Below, one piece after another: positions 1 through 8,442 of a stretch of 43,761 nt of DNA. The translations under genes and the position numbers were made by a program. How positions within the stretch are numbered: position 1 is the stretch's first letter; each line of letters opens with the position of its first letter. The stretch comes from Verrucomicrobiota bacterium (GTDB taxonomy: Bacteria; Verrucomicrobiota; Verrucomicrobiia; Opitutales; Opitutaceae), in contig JAQGON010000101.1 in NCBI GenBank assembly GCA_028293565.1, positions 1 to 43,761 on the forward strand, given 5' to 3'. The notes beneath the pieces were generated by a model. That model saw only the letters and a list, made by a program, of their open reading frames with translations, had not been told where the DNA came from and did no database searches.

Positions 1-129
1 CATTCCCCGCGGATGGCGCCGCGCGGCGCCGGTCCGGAGCGGCTCTCCGCGGCGGGCGGCGCCGTTCGCGGAAGGGTTTGCCGCAGCGCAGGGTTGACGT
101 GGATTTTGCGGTCCCGTTTCCTGCACCCC

Positions 130-870
130 ATGCACGCGTCGAAGGCCAACGTCCCAAAGGTAAGGTACAAGCGCATCGTCCTGAAGCTCAGCGGCGAAGT
201 GCTGCGCGGCGGCACCAGCGGCGACCCGATCGACGCCGCGACGCTGGAAAAAATCGGCCTCCAGGTGAAGGAGATCCACGACCTCGGCGTCCAGGTCTGC
301 GTCGTGATCGGCGGCGGCAACATCTTCCGGGGCCTCAACGGCGAGAAACGGGGCGTCGACCGCACCACCGGCGACTACATGGGCATGCTCGCCACGGTCA
401 TCAACGGCCTCGCCCTGATGGATTGCCTGGAGAAGATGGGCGTGACCACGCGGGTCCAGAGCGCCATCCCGATGAACCAGATCGCGGAGCCGTTCATCCT
501 GCGCCGCGCGATGCGCCACCTCGAGAAGCTCCGCGTGGTGATCTTCGTCGCCGGCACCGGCAACCCGTATTTCTCCACCGACACCACGGCCGCGCTGCGC
601 GCGTCCGAGATGCACGCCGACATCATCATGAAGGCCACGAAGGTCGACGGCATCTATAACAAGGACCCGAAGAAGTATCCCGACGCGGTGAAATACGACG
701 AGCTGACCTTCATCGACGCGCTCAAGCAGCGGCTCAACGTCATGGATTCGACCGCGTTTTCCCTCTGCCTCGACAACAACGTCCCGATCCTCGTGTTCAA
801 CCTGAACGACGAGCACGCGATCCGCCGCGCCGTGCTCGGCGAGAAAATCGGAACCCTGGTCAAAAACTGA
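130..870 (+). CDS. pyrH: UMP kinase (uridylate kinase)
   Basis: Phosphorylates UMP to UDP with ATP in the cytoplasm, feeding pyrimidine nucleotide synthesis. The 246-residue product has the normal family length. Visible landmarks of the bacterial amino-acid-kinase-fold UMP kinases are KLSGE at residues 19-23, GGGNIFRG at 61-68, [11 protein letters not shown] at 142-152 and [10 protein letters not shown] at 171-180. The frame stays open upstream to base 13, but the ATG at 130 is chosen because [10 protein letters not shown] then falls where it does in other family members. The leader is pyrimidine-rich with no Shine-Dalgarno motif. The frr gene follows 35 bases downstream, the usual pyrH-frr pairing, so co-transcription is likely. 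Any upstream tsf lies outside the window. Confidence 0.96.
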   Translation: MHASKANVPKVRYKRIVLKLSGEVLRGGTSGDPIDAATLEKIGLQVKEIHDLGVQVCVVIGGGNIFRGLNGEKRGVDRTTGDYMGMLATVINGLALMDCLEKMGVTTRVQSAIPMNQIAEPFILRRAMRHLEKLRVVIFVAGTGNPYFSTDTTAALRASEMHADIIMKATKVDGIYNKDPKKYPDAVKYDELTFIDALKQRLNVMDSTAFSLCLDNNVPILVFNLNDEHAIRRAVLGEKIGTLVKN

Positions 871-905
871 CCGGCTCCGGGTAAACCCAAAATCCGCCAT
901 CCCCC

Positions 906-1451
906 ATGTCCCATCCCATCCTCAACGACGCCGCGGCCAAAATGAAGAAGGCCGTGGATTACACCCTGCACGAATTCAGCGCGATCCACACCGGCAAGGC
1001 CACGCCGGCGATGGTCGAGGGCGTCATGGTCGAAGCCTACGGGTCCAACCTGCGCCTCAAGGAATGCGCCGCCATCAGCACGCCCGACGCGCGCATGATC
1101 CAGATCCAGCCGTGGGACGCCGGGCTCTCGAAGGCGATCGCGAAGGGCATCCAGGAAGCGAACCTGGGCTTCAATCCCATCGTCGACGGCAAGCTCATCC
1201 GCATCCCGCTTCCCGAAATGAGCCGCGAGCGCCGGCTGGAGTTTGTGAAGACCGCGCACAAGCTGGCCGAGGACGGCCGCGTGCACGTCCGCAACGTCCG
1301 CCGCGACGCGCTGGAGGCGCTGAAAAAAGCCAAGCCGCCGGAGGACGAGGCGAAGCGCCTGGAGAAGGACATCCAGACGATGACCGACAAGGCGATCAAG
1401 GACATCGGCGACCACCTCGCCCACAAGGAAAAGGATCTCCTCGCCGTCTGA
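906..1451 (+). CDS. frr: Ribosome recycling factor
   Basis: Releases the 70S post-termination complex together with EF-G so that ribosomes can start again. The product is 181 residues, typical of the family. The elongated helical domain shows PLPEMSRERR at residues 101-110 and VRNVRRDA at 128-135, both family hallmarks. The usual RTGRA motif near residue 30 reads HTGKA here, a mild deviation. The gene sits 35 bases after pyrH and has no recognisable Shine-Dalgarno sequence before its ATG. Confidence 0.96.
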   Translation: MSHPILNDAAAKMKKAVDYTLHEFSAIHTGKATPAMVEGVMVEAYGSNLRLKECAAISTPDARMIQIQPWDAGLSKAIAKGIQEANLGFNPIVDGKLIRIPLPEMSRERRLEFVKTAHKLAEDGRVHVRNVRRDALEALKKAKPPEDEAKRLEKDIQTMTDKAIKDIGDHLAHKEKDLLAV

Positions 1452-1476
1452 GCGAACGGCGCGCAGCGCGCAGCGC

Positions 1477-1573
1477 GATTTGAGATTCAAGGACGAAGGT
1501 TGAAGAAGGCGCCGGCAACGGCGCGGCGCGCAGTCTCCTTGATTCTGGAATCTTGAACCTTGAATCCGGAATC
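1477..1573. repeat. Imperfect inverted repeat filling the frr-proB gap
   Basis: An A/T-richer spacer in otherwise very GC-rich DNA. The left arm (1477-1499, GATTTGAGATTCAAGG...) and right arm (1558-1573, CCTTGAATCCGGAATC) are reverse-complement related with mismatches. The right arm ends directly at the proposed GTG start of proB, taking the place a ribosome binding site would occupy. Similar spacers lie before sufD and livH. Confidence 0.55.
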
Positions 1574-2689
1574 GTGAAAACCTCCACCCATCCGCGCCGC
1601 GTCGTCGTCAAGCTGGGCACCGGCGTGCTCACGTCGGGCGTCGGCGAGCTCAACACCGCGCGGATCGCCGCCGTCTGCGCCGACATCGCGGCGCTGCGCG
1701 CGCGCGGCACCGAGGTCATCGTCGTCTCGTCGGGCGCCGTCGGGCTGGGGATGGGCCGCCTCGGCCTCGCCAAGAAGCCGAAGGAGATCGCCCGCAAGCA
1801 GGCCTGTGCCGCCATCGGCCAGTCGCTCCTGATGCAGACCTGGCAGGCGGGGTTCGCCCCGCACGGACTCACCGTGGCGCAGGTGCTGCTCACGCACGAC
1901 GACCTCCGCCACCGCTCCCGTTACCTCGGCGTGCGCGAGACGCTCCGGCAGCTGATCCGCTACGGCACGATCCCGGTCATCAACGAAAACGACACCGTGA
2001 GCGCCGCGGAAATCCACGCGATGCTGAAGTTCGGCGACAACGACACGCTCTCGGCGATGGTCGCCAGCCTGACGGCGGCCGAGTATCTCATCATCCTTTC
2101 CACCGCTCCCGGCCTCGTCGATTTCCGAGGGAGCGGCCGCATCGTGCCCGTCGTCGAGCGCATCACGCCCGAGATCGAGGCGATGGCCGGCGGCACGACC
2201 AGCGAGACCGCGACCGGCGGGATGATCAGCAAGATCGCGGCGGCGCGGCTCGCCACCAAATCCGGCTGCGGCGTCTTCGTGGCGAGCGGCGCCGAACCGG
2301 AGATTCTCGCGCGCCTGCTCGCCGGGCGCGGGCCGGGCACGTTTTTCGTCCCCAGCGGCCTCCCGCTGGAATCGAAGAAACACTGGCTCGCCTATTTCCA
2401 ACGCCCGGCCGGCACGCTCCTGGTCGACGAACGCGCCGTGCCCGTGCTCCGCGAGCAGGGCCGCAGCCTCCTCGCCGTCGGCGTCACCGGGACCCGCGGC
2501 GAGTTCGCCGCCGGCGACATCGTCAACCTCGCCGGCCCGGACGGCATCGTGTTCGCCCGCGGCAAGGCCGCCTACGGCAGCGAGGAGATCCCCGCGCTCG
2601 CGGGAAAAAACGGCGGCGAGCTGTCCGCGCTCTTTCCTTCCCGGAAACGCCTCGAGGTCATCCACCGCAACGACCTGGTGCTGCTCTGA
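1574..2689 (+). CDS. proB: Glutamate 5-kinase
   Basis: First enzyme of proline biosynthesis: ATP-dependent phosphorylation of glutamate to glutamyl 5-phosphate. The protein begins with an amino-acid-kinase domain (VVKLGTG at residues 11-17, SSGAV at 52-56, INENDTVS near 135) and ends in a PUA domain from about residue 278, the two-domain layout of full-length ProB. The GTG at 1574 is preferred; a TTG at 1553 is in frame but lies inside the spacer repeat and adds only residues without family support. The product from GTG is 371 residues. No proA is visible nearby. Regulation by proline feedback is known for the family; nothing in the DNA shows it. Confidence 0.93.
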   Translation: MKTSTHPRRVVVKLGTGVLTSGVGELNTARIAAVCADIAALRARGTEVIVVSSGAVGLGMGRLGLAKKPKEIARKQACAAIGQSLLMQTWQAGFAPHGLTVAQVLLTHDDLRHRSRYLGVRETLRQLIRYGTIPVINENDTVSAAEIHAMLKFGDNDTLSAMVASLTAAEYLIILSTAPGLVDFRGSGRIVPVVERITPEIEAMAGGTTSETATGGMISKIAAARLATKSGCGVFVASGAEPEILARLLAGRGPGTFFVPSGLPLESKKHWLAYFQRPAGTLLVDERAVPVLREQGRSLLAVGVTGTRGEFAAGDIVNLAGPDGIVFARGKAAYGSEEIPALAGKNGGELSALFPSRKRLEVIHRNDLVLL

Positions 2690-2759
2690 GCCGGAGACGC
2701 CGGCGGACGGGCAGATTCTTCTTTGCGTCCTTCCGGGTTTGCGCGAGCGTCTTCCGCGA

Positions 2760-4769
2760 ATGGATGTTTCCCTCGACGCCCCGCGCCCCCCCGATGGCAT
2801 CCCGCCGATCGATTTCCGGGCGTCGCTCAACGACGAGCAGTTCGCGGCGGTGACCGCCCCGCCCGGCCCGCTGCTCGTGCTCGCGGGCGCCGGCTCGGGC
2901 AAGACGCGCACCCTGACCTATCGCGTCGCCTACCTCCTCTCGCAGGGCGTCCGGCCCGGCGAGATCCTCCTCCTCACCTTCACCAACAAGGCCGCGAAGG
3001 AAATGCTGCACCGCGTGCAGGACCTCACCGGCGTCGAGCCCCCGCGGTTCTGGGGCGGCACGTTTCACTCGCTCGGCCACCGGGCGCTCCGGATGTTCGG
3101 CGAGGCCCTCGGGTTGCCGCGGAATTTCACGATCCTGGACGCCGACGAATCCGAGACGCTGCTCAAGCACTCGGTCGAGGCGGAGGACAAGATGTTCTTC
3201 AAGGACAAGACCCATCCCCGCCCCGGTCCGCTGTTCGACGTTCTCTCCCTCGCGCGGAACACCCAGCTGGCGCTGGCCGACACCGTCGCGAAGAACTTTC
3301 CGCAGTACACGGAGATTTCCCACCGCTTTCCCGCGTTTGCCGCCGCCTACACGGCGAAAAAACGGACCCAGAACGTCGTCGACTACGACGATCTCCTCGA
3401 GCTCTGGCTGGACCTCCTCACGCGGTCGGCGGAGGTCGCGCAGTATTTCGCGCACCGCTTCCGCCACGTGCTGGTCGACGAGTACCAGGACACCAACACG
3501 ATCCAGGCGCAGATCGTCGACCGGCTCGCGGCGCACCACTGCATCATGGCGGTGGGCGACGACGCGCAGTGCATCTACTCGTGGCGCGGCGCGGATTTCG
3601 AGAACATCATGACCTTTCCCGACCGGCACCCGGGAACGGTGATCCACCGGATCGAGACGAACTACCGCTCGACGCCGGAGATCCTGAATCTCGCCAACGG
3701 CGTCCTCCTCGCCCAGCCCAAGGGCCGGCACTTCGACAAGGAGCTGCGCGCGGCACGCGGCCACGCCCAGAAGCCGTTTTTCGTGCAGCCGATGGACGAG
3801 CGCGAGCAGGCGGAGTTCATCCTCAAGCGCATCCGCTCGCTCGTGGAGGACGACGGCGTGGCGATGAACGAGATCGCCGTGCTCTACCGCTCGCATTTCC
3901 TCGCGCTCGAGGTGCAGCTGGCGCTGTCGCGCGCCGGCATTCCCTACCACATCACGAGCGGCGTGAAATTTTTCGAGCGCCAGCACATCCGCGACGCCAT
4001 CGCCCTCCTGCGGTTCGTCTACAACCCCAGCGACACGCTCGCCTGGCAGCGCATCGCCGTCCTGCTGCCCAAGGTCGGCGAGAAAGGCGCGCAGAAAATC
4101 TACACCGCCGCGCACGACCAGGCCCGGCTCCTGCAGAAAAACTTCCTCGACGTGCTGCCCGGCGACGACGTGAAGTCCAAGGTCGCGAAGGACGCCCGCG
4201 ACGACTGGGCGAATTTCTGCGAGTCCCTCCGGCAGGTCGCCGAGGTGATGGGCACCGGCCGGCCCAGCCAGGCCGTCGAAGCGACGATCGACGGCTGGTA
4301 CGGCGATTATCTCAAGGGCGCCTTCGCCGACTACATCGACCGCCTCGAGGAACTGAAGGCGCTCGTCGGCTTCGCCAGCCGGTTCACCGAGATGCAGGAT
4401 TTCCTCGCGCAGATCATGCTGCTCAACTCGGAGACGAGCGACCGTCACGTCGACCCCGAGGCCGAGGCGATCAAGCTCACCACCGTCCACCAGGCCAAGG
4501 GCCTGGAGTATGACGTCGTCTTCCTGATCGGCCTCGCCGATGGACAGTTTCCGGGCCGCCGGTCGATCGAAGCCGGGGACGTGGAGGAGGAGCGCCGGCT
4601 TTTCTACGTGGCAGTCACCCGCGCCCGCAACGAGCTCTACCTCAGCCAGCCCAAGATCGCGTCGCGCGCCGGTCCCGGCGGAATGATGCTGACGCCGAGC
4701 CGCTTCCTCCTCGAATTGTCGCCGGACCTGTACGAGCCGCTGAAGATCAAGCGCAGTTACGCGTGGTGA
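2760..4769 (+). CDS. UvrD/Rep/PcrA-type ATP-dependent DNA helicase
   Basis: Superfamily 1A 3'-5' DNA helicase, expected to act in repair or replication restart. Visible motifs: Walker A AGAGSGKTR at residues 42-50, motif Ia TFTNKAAKEM, Walker B LVDEYQDTN around 238-246, GDDAQCIYSWRGA (motif III), the motif V region TTVHQAKGLEYD near 573, and VAVTRAR (motif VI) toward the end. The 669-residue length is closer to Rep than to the longer UvrD/PcrA, which carry an extra C-terminal tail; the exact subfamily cannot be settled by eye. An in-frame TTG lies at 2739, but the ATG at 2760 is the more natural start. The gene stands 70 bases after proB and ends only 3 bases from the convergent dipeptidase gene. 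Confidence 0.94.
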   Translation: MDVSLDAPRPPDGIPPIDFRASLNDEQFAAVTAPPGPLLVLAGAGSGKTRTLTYRVAYLLSQGVRPGEILLLTFTNKAAKEMLHRVQDLTGVEPPRFWGGTFHSLGHRALRMFGEALGLPRNFTILDADESETLLKHSVEAEDKMFFKDKTHPRPGPLFDVLSLARNTQLALADTVAKNFPQYTEISHRFPAFAAAYTAKKRTQNVVDYDDLLELWLDLLTRSAEVAQYFAHRFRHVLVDEYQDTNTIQAQIVDRLAAHHCIMAVGDDAQCIYSWRGADFENIMTFPDRHPGTVIHRIETNYRSTPEILNLANGVLLAQPKGRHFDKELRAARGHAQKPFFVQPMDEREQAEFILKRIRSLVEDDGVAMNEIAVLYRSHFLALEVQLALSRAGIPYHITSGVKFFERQHIRDAIALLRFVYNPSDTLAWQRIAVLLPKVGEKGAQKIYTAAHDQARLLQKNFLDVLPGDDVKSKVAKDARDDWANFCESLRQVAEVMGTGRPSQAVEATIDGWYGDYLKGAFADYIDRLEELKALVGFASRFTEMQDFLAQIMLLNSETSDRHVDPEAEAIKLTTVHQAKGLEYDVVFLIGLADGQFPGRRSIEAGDVEEERRLFYVAVTRARNELYLSQPKIASRAGPGGMMLTPSRFLLELSPDLYEPLKIKRSYAW

Positions 4770-4772
4770 AAC

Positions 4773-5927
4773 TCAGCCTGTCGCCGCGGCCTGGGCGCAG
4801 GCGCCAAACACGCGCAGGGTGTTCCCGCCCCAGATTTTCTCGAGATCGCTCCCGTCGAATCCCTTCGCGAGCAGCGCGCGCGTCAGGTTCGGATAGTCGC
4901 TGACGTCGTTCAGCCCCGCCACTCCGCCGCCTCCGTCGAAATCGCAGCCCACGCCGACATGGTCGATGCTGGCGACGCTCACGGCGTGCTCGAGGTGCTT
5001 CACGTAATCGTCGAGCGTCGCGGCCGGATTGGGATACGTCGTCTCGATTCGTCGCCACTCCTTCTCCGTCTCCGCCAGGACGTCGGGGGTGAGAATGGCC
5101 CCCCCCAGCTTCAACAGCATCGCGGACAGCGCGGCCGTCCGGCCGTCTTCACGCGTGGGGACCACCGCGATCGGCAGCGCATTGATCTGGATCACCCCGC
5201 CCTGTCGCGCCAGGGCCCGAAGAAGCTCGTCGCCGATGTTGCGCGGATGATCGCACACCGCCCTGCACCCGCTGTGGGACAGGATCACCGGCGACCGGGA
5301 GGATTGCAGCAGGTCGCGCAGCGCGTCGTCGGAGGCGTGCGATGCGTCGACCACCATTCCGAGCCGGTTGCACTCGGCGAGCACCTCGCGTCCGAACGGA
5401 CTCAATCCGCCCCACTCCGGGCCGCGCGGATCCGTCGACGAGTCGGCGAGGTCGTTGTTCAACATGTGGGTGAGGCCGAGCATGCGCACGCCGGACTGGT
5501 GGAAGGCGCGGACATTCGCCAGGTCGCGGCCGACCGAATAACCGTTTTCGATGCTGAGATAAATCGCGCGGCGCCCGGCGGCTTTCAGCCTGATCGCGTC
5601 GCCGGCCGTGAGCGCGAGACCGCAACGGTCGGGAATCCCTTCGACGATCTCCCGCGTCCGCGCGAGCACCTCGAGCGCCCGTCTCGTCGCCATCGCATAG
5701 CCCGCGGGAACCCGCGCCGCCTGGGTGCTGTAGACGGCAAAGACCATCGCATCGATTCCGCCCTGCTCCATCCGCGGCAGGTCGCATTGCGTGTGATCGT
5801 CCGCGAAGGAGTGCCGGGCGCCGAAGTCCCAGCCCTCGCGCATCAGGCTCGCCGTCGGCGTGTCGACGTGGGTGTCGATCTTGAAGATTTCGGAGGGCGG
5901 AAGCCGGCGGCCGGAAAGTTCAGGCAT
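4773..5927 (-). CDS. Membrane dipeptidase-like protein (peptidase family M19)
   Basis: A zinc-dependent amidohydrolase-fold dipeptidase related to renal dipeptidase. Family signals in order: the HxD metal motif KIDTHVDTP (His20, Asp22), the bridging glutamate in SIENGYS, histidines in LTHMLNND and VDASHASD, and the highly diagnostic [18 protein letters not shown]. The length of 384 residues from the ATG whose complement is at 5925-5927 is typical. The open frame extends to 6071, but that part is low-complexity and overlaps the trxB leader. No signal peptide is seen, so it is probably cytoplasmic despite the family name. Substrate is not predictable; D-amino-acid-containing dipeptides are possible. 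It is convergent with the helicase gene and divergent from trxB. Confidence 0.92.
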   Translation of the reverse strand: MPELSGRRLPPSEIFKIDTHVDTPTASLMREGWDFGARHSFADDHTQCDLPRMEQGGIDAMVFAVYSTQAARVPAGYAMATRRALEVLARTREIVEGIPDRCGLALTAGDAIRLKAAGRRAIYLSIENGYSVGRDLANVRAFHQSGVRMLGLTHMLNNDLADSSTDPRGPEWGGLSPFGREVLAECNRLGMVVDASHASDDALRDLLQSSRSPVILSHSGCRAVCDHPRNIGDELLRALARQGGVIQINALPIAVVPTREDGRTAALSAMLLKLGGAILTPDVLAETEKEWRRIETTYPNPAATLDDYVKHLEHAVSVASIDHVGVGCDFDGGGGVAGLNDVSDYPNLTRALLAKGFDGSDLEKIWGGNTLRVFGACAQAAATG

Positions 5928-6085
5928 GGAAAAGGGATGAAGGGCAGACCAAAGACGATGGGCAAGCGCAGGTCCGGCGCGCGCCACCCGTCCCGCCTCG
6001 CCCGAGGTTCCGCCATCGCGGCGCCGCGGCCGCGGGTTTGCGCTTGGCGGGTTTCGGCCCACCCTGTTCAACTTCCCGCTTCACC

Positions 6086-7030
6086 ATGTCTTCCACCGTT
6101 GAAAATGTCGTCATCATCGGCACCGGCTGCGCGGGCCTCACGGCCGCGATTTACGCGGCGCGGTCCAGCTTGAATCCGCTGGTGCTCGAAGGCTCGCTGC
6201 CCGGCGGTCAGCTCACGACGACGAGCGAAGTGGAGAATTTTCCCGGGTTTCCGCACGGCGTGGACGGCTTCCAGCTCACGCAGAACATGCGGGAGCAGGC
6301 GACGCGCTTCGGCACGCGGTTCGAGCAGGCGCTGGTCACGTCGGTCGATTTTTCGTCGATGCCGCGCCGGCTGGTCGTCGCCGACCGCACGATCCTCGCC
6401 AAGACGGTGATCATCGCGACTGGCGCGTCGCCGCGCATGACGGGCATTCCGGGCGAGAAGGAGCTTTACGGCGGCAAGGGTGTGACCACCTGCGCGACCT
6501 GCGACGGCGCGTTCTACCGGAAAATGGACGTGGCCGTGATCGGCGGCGGCGACAGCGCCGCGGAGGAGGCGCTTTTCCTCACGCGTTTCGCGAGCAAGGT
6601 TTATCTCGTGCATCGGCGCGACTCCTTGCGCGCCTCGAAGATCATGGCCGACCGGGCCATTGCGCACGAAAAAATCCATCCGGTGTGGGACAGTGTTCCC
6701 CTCGAGGTGCACGGCGTCGCCGAAGGCGCGGTCAGCGGCCTGCGGGTCAGGCACGTCAGGACGCAGGCGGAAACGATCCTGCCGGTGAAGGGAATTTTCG
6801 TGGCGATCGGGCACATCCCGAACACCGGCCCGTTCGCGCCGCCGCTCGAAGTGGATGAAGGCGGCTACTTCAAGCCGCAGCCCGGCTCCCAGGTGCTGAC
6901 CAATATTCCCGGGATTTACGTCGCGGGCGATTGCTCGGATCACGTGTACCGTCAGGCCATCACCGCCGCCGGCATGGGCTGCGCGGCGGCGATCGAGGCC
7001 GAGCGCTGGCTGGCCGAGCACGGCGGCTGA
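6086..7030 (+). CDS. trxB: Thioredoxin-disulfide reductase
   Basis: NADPH-dependent flavoenzyme that keeps thioredoxin reduced. The 314-residue product has the N-terminal FAD-binding GxGxxG (GTGCAG at residues 12-17), the redox-active CATC pair (Cys136, Cys139) inside [12 protein letters not shown], the NADPH-binding GGGDSA at 153-158, and the C-terminal FAD motif [10 protein letters not shown]. The ATG at 6086 places the FAD motif at the normal distance from the N-terminus. Cys15 inside the FAD motif, where proline is usual, is a small oddity. The leader CCCGCTTCACC has no Shine-Dalgarno motif. Downstream lies a long repeat-filled spacer. Confidence 0.96.
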   Translation: MSSTVENVVIIGTGCAGLTAAIYAARSSLNPLVLEGSLPGGQLTTTSEVENFPGFPHGVDGFQLTQNMREQATRFGTRFEQALVTSVDFSSMPRRLVVADRTILAKTVIIATGASPRMTGIPGEKELYGGKGVTTCATCDGAFYRKMDVAVIGGGDSAAEEALFLTRFASKVYLVHRRDSLRASKIMADRAIAHEKIHPVWDSVPLEVHGVAEGAVSGLRVRHVRTQAETILPVKGIFVAIGHIPNTGPFAPPLEVDEGGYFKPQPGSQVLTNIPGIYVAGDCSDHVYRQAITAAGMGCAAAIEAERWLAEHGG

Positions 7031-7525
7031 TTTTTTTCACCGCAAAGGGCGCGAGGACCGCGAAGGTCGATCCATCGGATCGGGTGGCCTTCGTGTGCTT
7101 CGTGTCCTTCGTGGTAAAACAAAAAGCGCCCGGATTATTTTCACCCACGAAGAGCACAAAGAGCACCAAGGCCAAACCGGTACTCCACCCGATCGATCGG
7201 CCTTCGCGTGCTTCGCGTCCTTTGCGTTGAACCGATCGCCGGACGATTCTAGGAGGCCAGCACTTCCGCGTGGAATTCCTGCCAGCTGTCGAGGTCGTTC
7301 AGGCGCACCCGAACCTTTTTTCACCGCGAAGGATGCGAGGAACGCGAAGGTCAATTCACGGGGACGGGGCACAGAACCGGTTTGGCCTTCGTGCCCTTGG
7401 TGATCTTCGTGGTGAAAATCATCGGTCGAGCTCAGGTCCGGGAGCTTTTTGTTTTACCACGAAGCACACAAAGGTCACCCCATCCGATGGATCGGCCTTC
7501 GCGGTCCTCGCGCCCTTTGCGGTGA
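7031..7525. repeat. Cluster of imperfect hairpin repeats (CCGCAAAG/CCTTCGCGG type)
   Basis: The 554-base gap between trxB and the DUF5069 gene holds four hairpin units (about 7031-7133, 7138-7232, 7317-7419 and 7452-7525). Each begins with a T-run and a TTCACCGCAAAG- or TTACCACGAAG-like arm and ends with the complementary TTTGCGGTGAA- or TTCGTGGTAAA-like arm. Within the arms GCGAAGG- or CACAAAGG-like words recur every 9 bases or so. All six frames give low-complexity conceptual peptides, so I call no genes here. Related units stand at 16520-16620, 35711-35830 and 36287-36423. Confidence 0.85.
7234..7308. repeat. Partial duplication of the DUF5069 gene 3' end
   Basis: These 75 bases match 7570-7644 at 73 of 75 positions. 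The source block holds the last about 20 codons and the stop codon of the DUF5069 gene plus 15 bases beyond. The copy is a fragment without a coding frame of its own and is embedded in the hairpin-repeat cluster, which suggests repeat-mediated rearrangement. Confidence 0.85.
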
Positions 7526-7557
7526 AAATAAAAACGCCGCCCAGGCCGGGCGGCGTT
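7526..7557 (-). terminator. Rho-independent terminator of the DUF5069 gene
   Basis: A perfect 10-bp stem (AACGCCGCCC at 7533-7542, GGGCGGCGTT at 7548-7557) with a 5-base loop. Read on the minus strand it runs into TTTTATTTT. It lies 28 bases after the stop codon of the DUF5069 gene. Confidence 0.8.
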
Positions 7558-7584
7558 GAACCGATCACCGATCGCCGGACGATC

Positions 7585-8028
7585 CTAGGACGCCAGCACT
7601 TCCGCGTGGAATTCCTGCCAGCTGTCGAGGTCGTTCAGGCGCACGGCGTCCTTGACCGAGCCGTCATCGGACATGCCGTTGCTCTTGAGGACACCCTGGC
7701 GCGTCGCGTCGTCGTGATTGTAGCCGCGCACCGCCGCGTTGTGTTTCTCGACCGCCGCCTTGTCCAGTTTCACGCCGGGTTGCTTTTTGACCCAGGCCTC
7801 GAACTGCGGATAGGTGGGCTTGCTTTCCTTGATGTATTTCAAGGCCGCCTCGCGGTTCAGCCCGAGCGCATCGAGCGTCATCTGGTCGAATCCCTTGCCG
7901 CATCCGGGATAACGTGAATCGAGTTTGCCGCGGGCCTCCAGCGAAGCCTTTTGCCAGAAACGGGGCAGATGCAGCACTCCGAGCGGGCCGGGTGTGCCAG
8001 AGCTGATCAGGGGAACATACGTTGCCAT
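7585..8028 (-). CDS. DUF5069 domain-containing protein
   Basis: A 147-residue cytoplasmic-looking protein with no signal peptide or membrane segment. The stretch LHLPRFWQKASLEARGKL followed by GCGKGFDQMTLDALGL and PTYPQFEAWV matches the DUF5069 pattern as I know it; that family is common in Verrucomicrobia and Planctomycetes and has no established function. The ATG at 8028 gives a full-length domain. Its last 60 coding bases are duplicated at 7234-7308. A strong terminator follows. It stands alone, divergent from the Fur-suf block, so context says little about its job. Confidence 0.8.
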   Translation of the reverse strand: MATYVPLISSGTPGPLGVLHLPRFWQKASLEARGKLDSRYPGCGKGFDQMTLDALGLNREAALKYIKESKPTYPQFEAWVKKQPGVKLDKAAVEKHNAAVRGYNHDDATRQGVLKSNGMSDDGSVKDAVRLNDLDSWQEFHAEVLAS

Positions 8029-8356
8029 TTTAGTGTGTGTGGTTGGGGGTTGAAGTTTCGCGATCGCTCCGACCGCAGGAGAAAAATCCTAGGGATCGCC
8101 CAAGGTTTGTCTAGGGCGCTGAGAAAAAAATTCGGATTCCGGCTCTCCCACCCGCGGAATAATCCTCACCGCATCGCGCACGAGCCATGACATTGGTCCT
8201 GGAGCGGTCCGGGCCTCCGCATCGCCCGTGCTCAACCGGGTTTCGCACGAGCCGATCCGCGTGCGACCTTCCGCGCCGATTTCCTGCGCAGATGTTTAAT
8301 CGCGGACCGACCTCTTGCGATTCGCCAGACCTATGGCACCGAGGACAACTGATTGG
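8029..8356. other. Intergenic stretch without recognised features
   Basis: The gap between the divergent DUF5069 and fur-like genes. I find no convincing ORF, RNA gene or member of the window's repeat families in this part. The leader next to the DUF5069 start is rich in GTGTG on the plus strand and shows no Shine-Dalgarno motif. It presumably carries the DUF5069 promoter, which I could not locate with confidence. Confidence 0.4.
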
Positions 8357-8423
8357 TTGCTCGTGTTATGTGTCTTAACTTAGAATAGTTCTAATTATCA
8401 CTTGCTACTTAGAACCATTCCAA
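8357..8423 (+). promoter_or_regulatory. Promoter and twin palindromic operators of the fur-like gene
   Basis: An A/T-rich island in GC-rich DNA. Box 1 at 8380-8394 is TTAGAATAGTTCTAA, a perfect 6-3-6 palindrome. Box 2 at 8409-8423 is TTAGAACCATTCCAA, the same palindrome with one mismatch. Their centres are 29 bases apart. A possible promoter is TTGCTC (8357-8362) and TAGAAT (8381-8386) with an 18-base spacer, which puts the -10 element inside box 1. The layout resembles Fur/PerR operators and suggests autorepression; the motif is not identical to a canonical Fur or PerR box. Confidence 0.65.
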
Positions 8424-8442
8424 TTGCTTGAACCTCCCGATC

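Noticed and set aside
94-125. Promoter for pyrH at TTGACG
   Set aside because: A consensus-like -35 hexamer is present at 94-99 but no acceptable -10 element follows at 16-19 bases.
1553-1573. TTG start of proB at 1553
   Set aside because: It lies in the spacer repeat and adds residues not expected for ProB; GTG at 1574 is closer to the conserved VVVKLGTG segment.
6931-7403. Several ORFs of 70-110 codons on both strands
   Set aside because: They lie in the hairpin-repeat cluster, translate to low-complexity words repeated in different frames, and overlap each other; they are products of the repeats.
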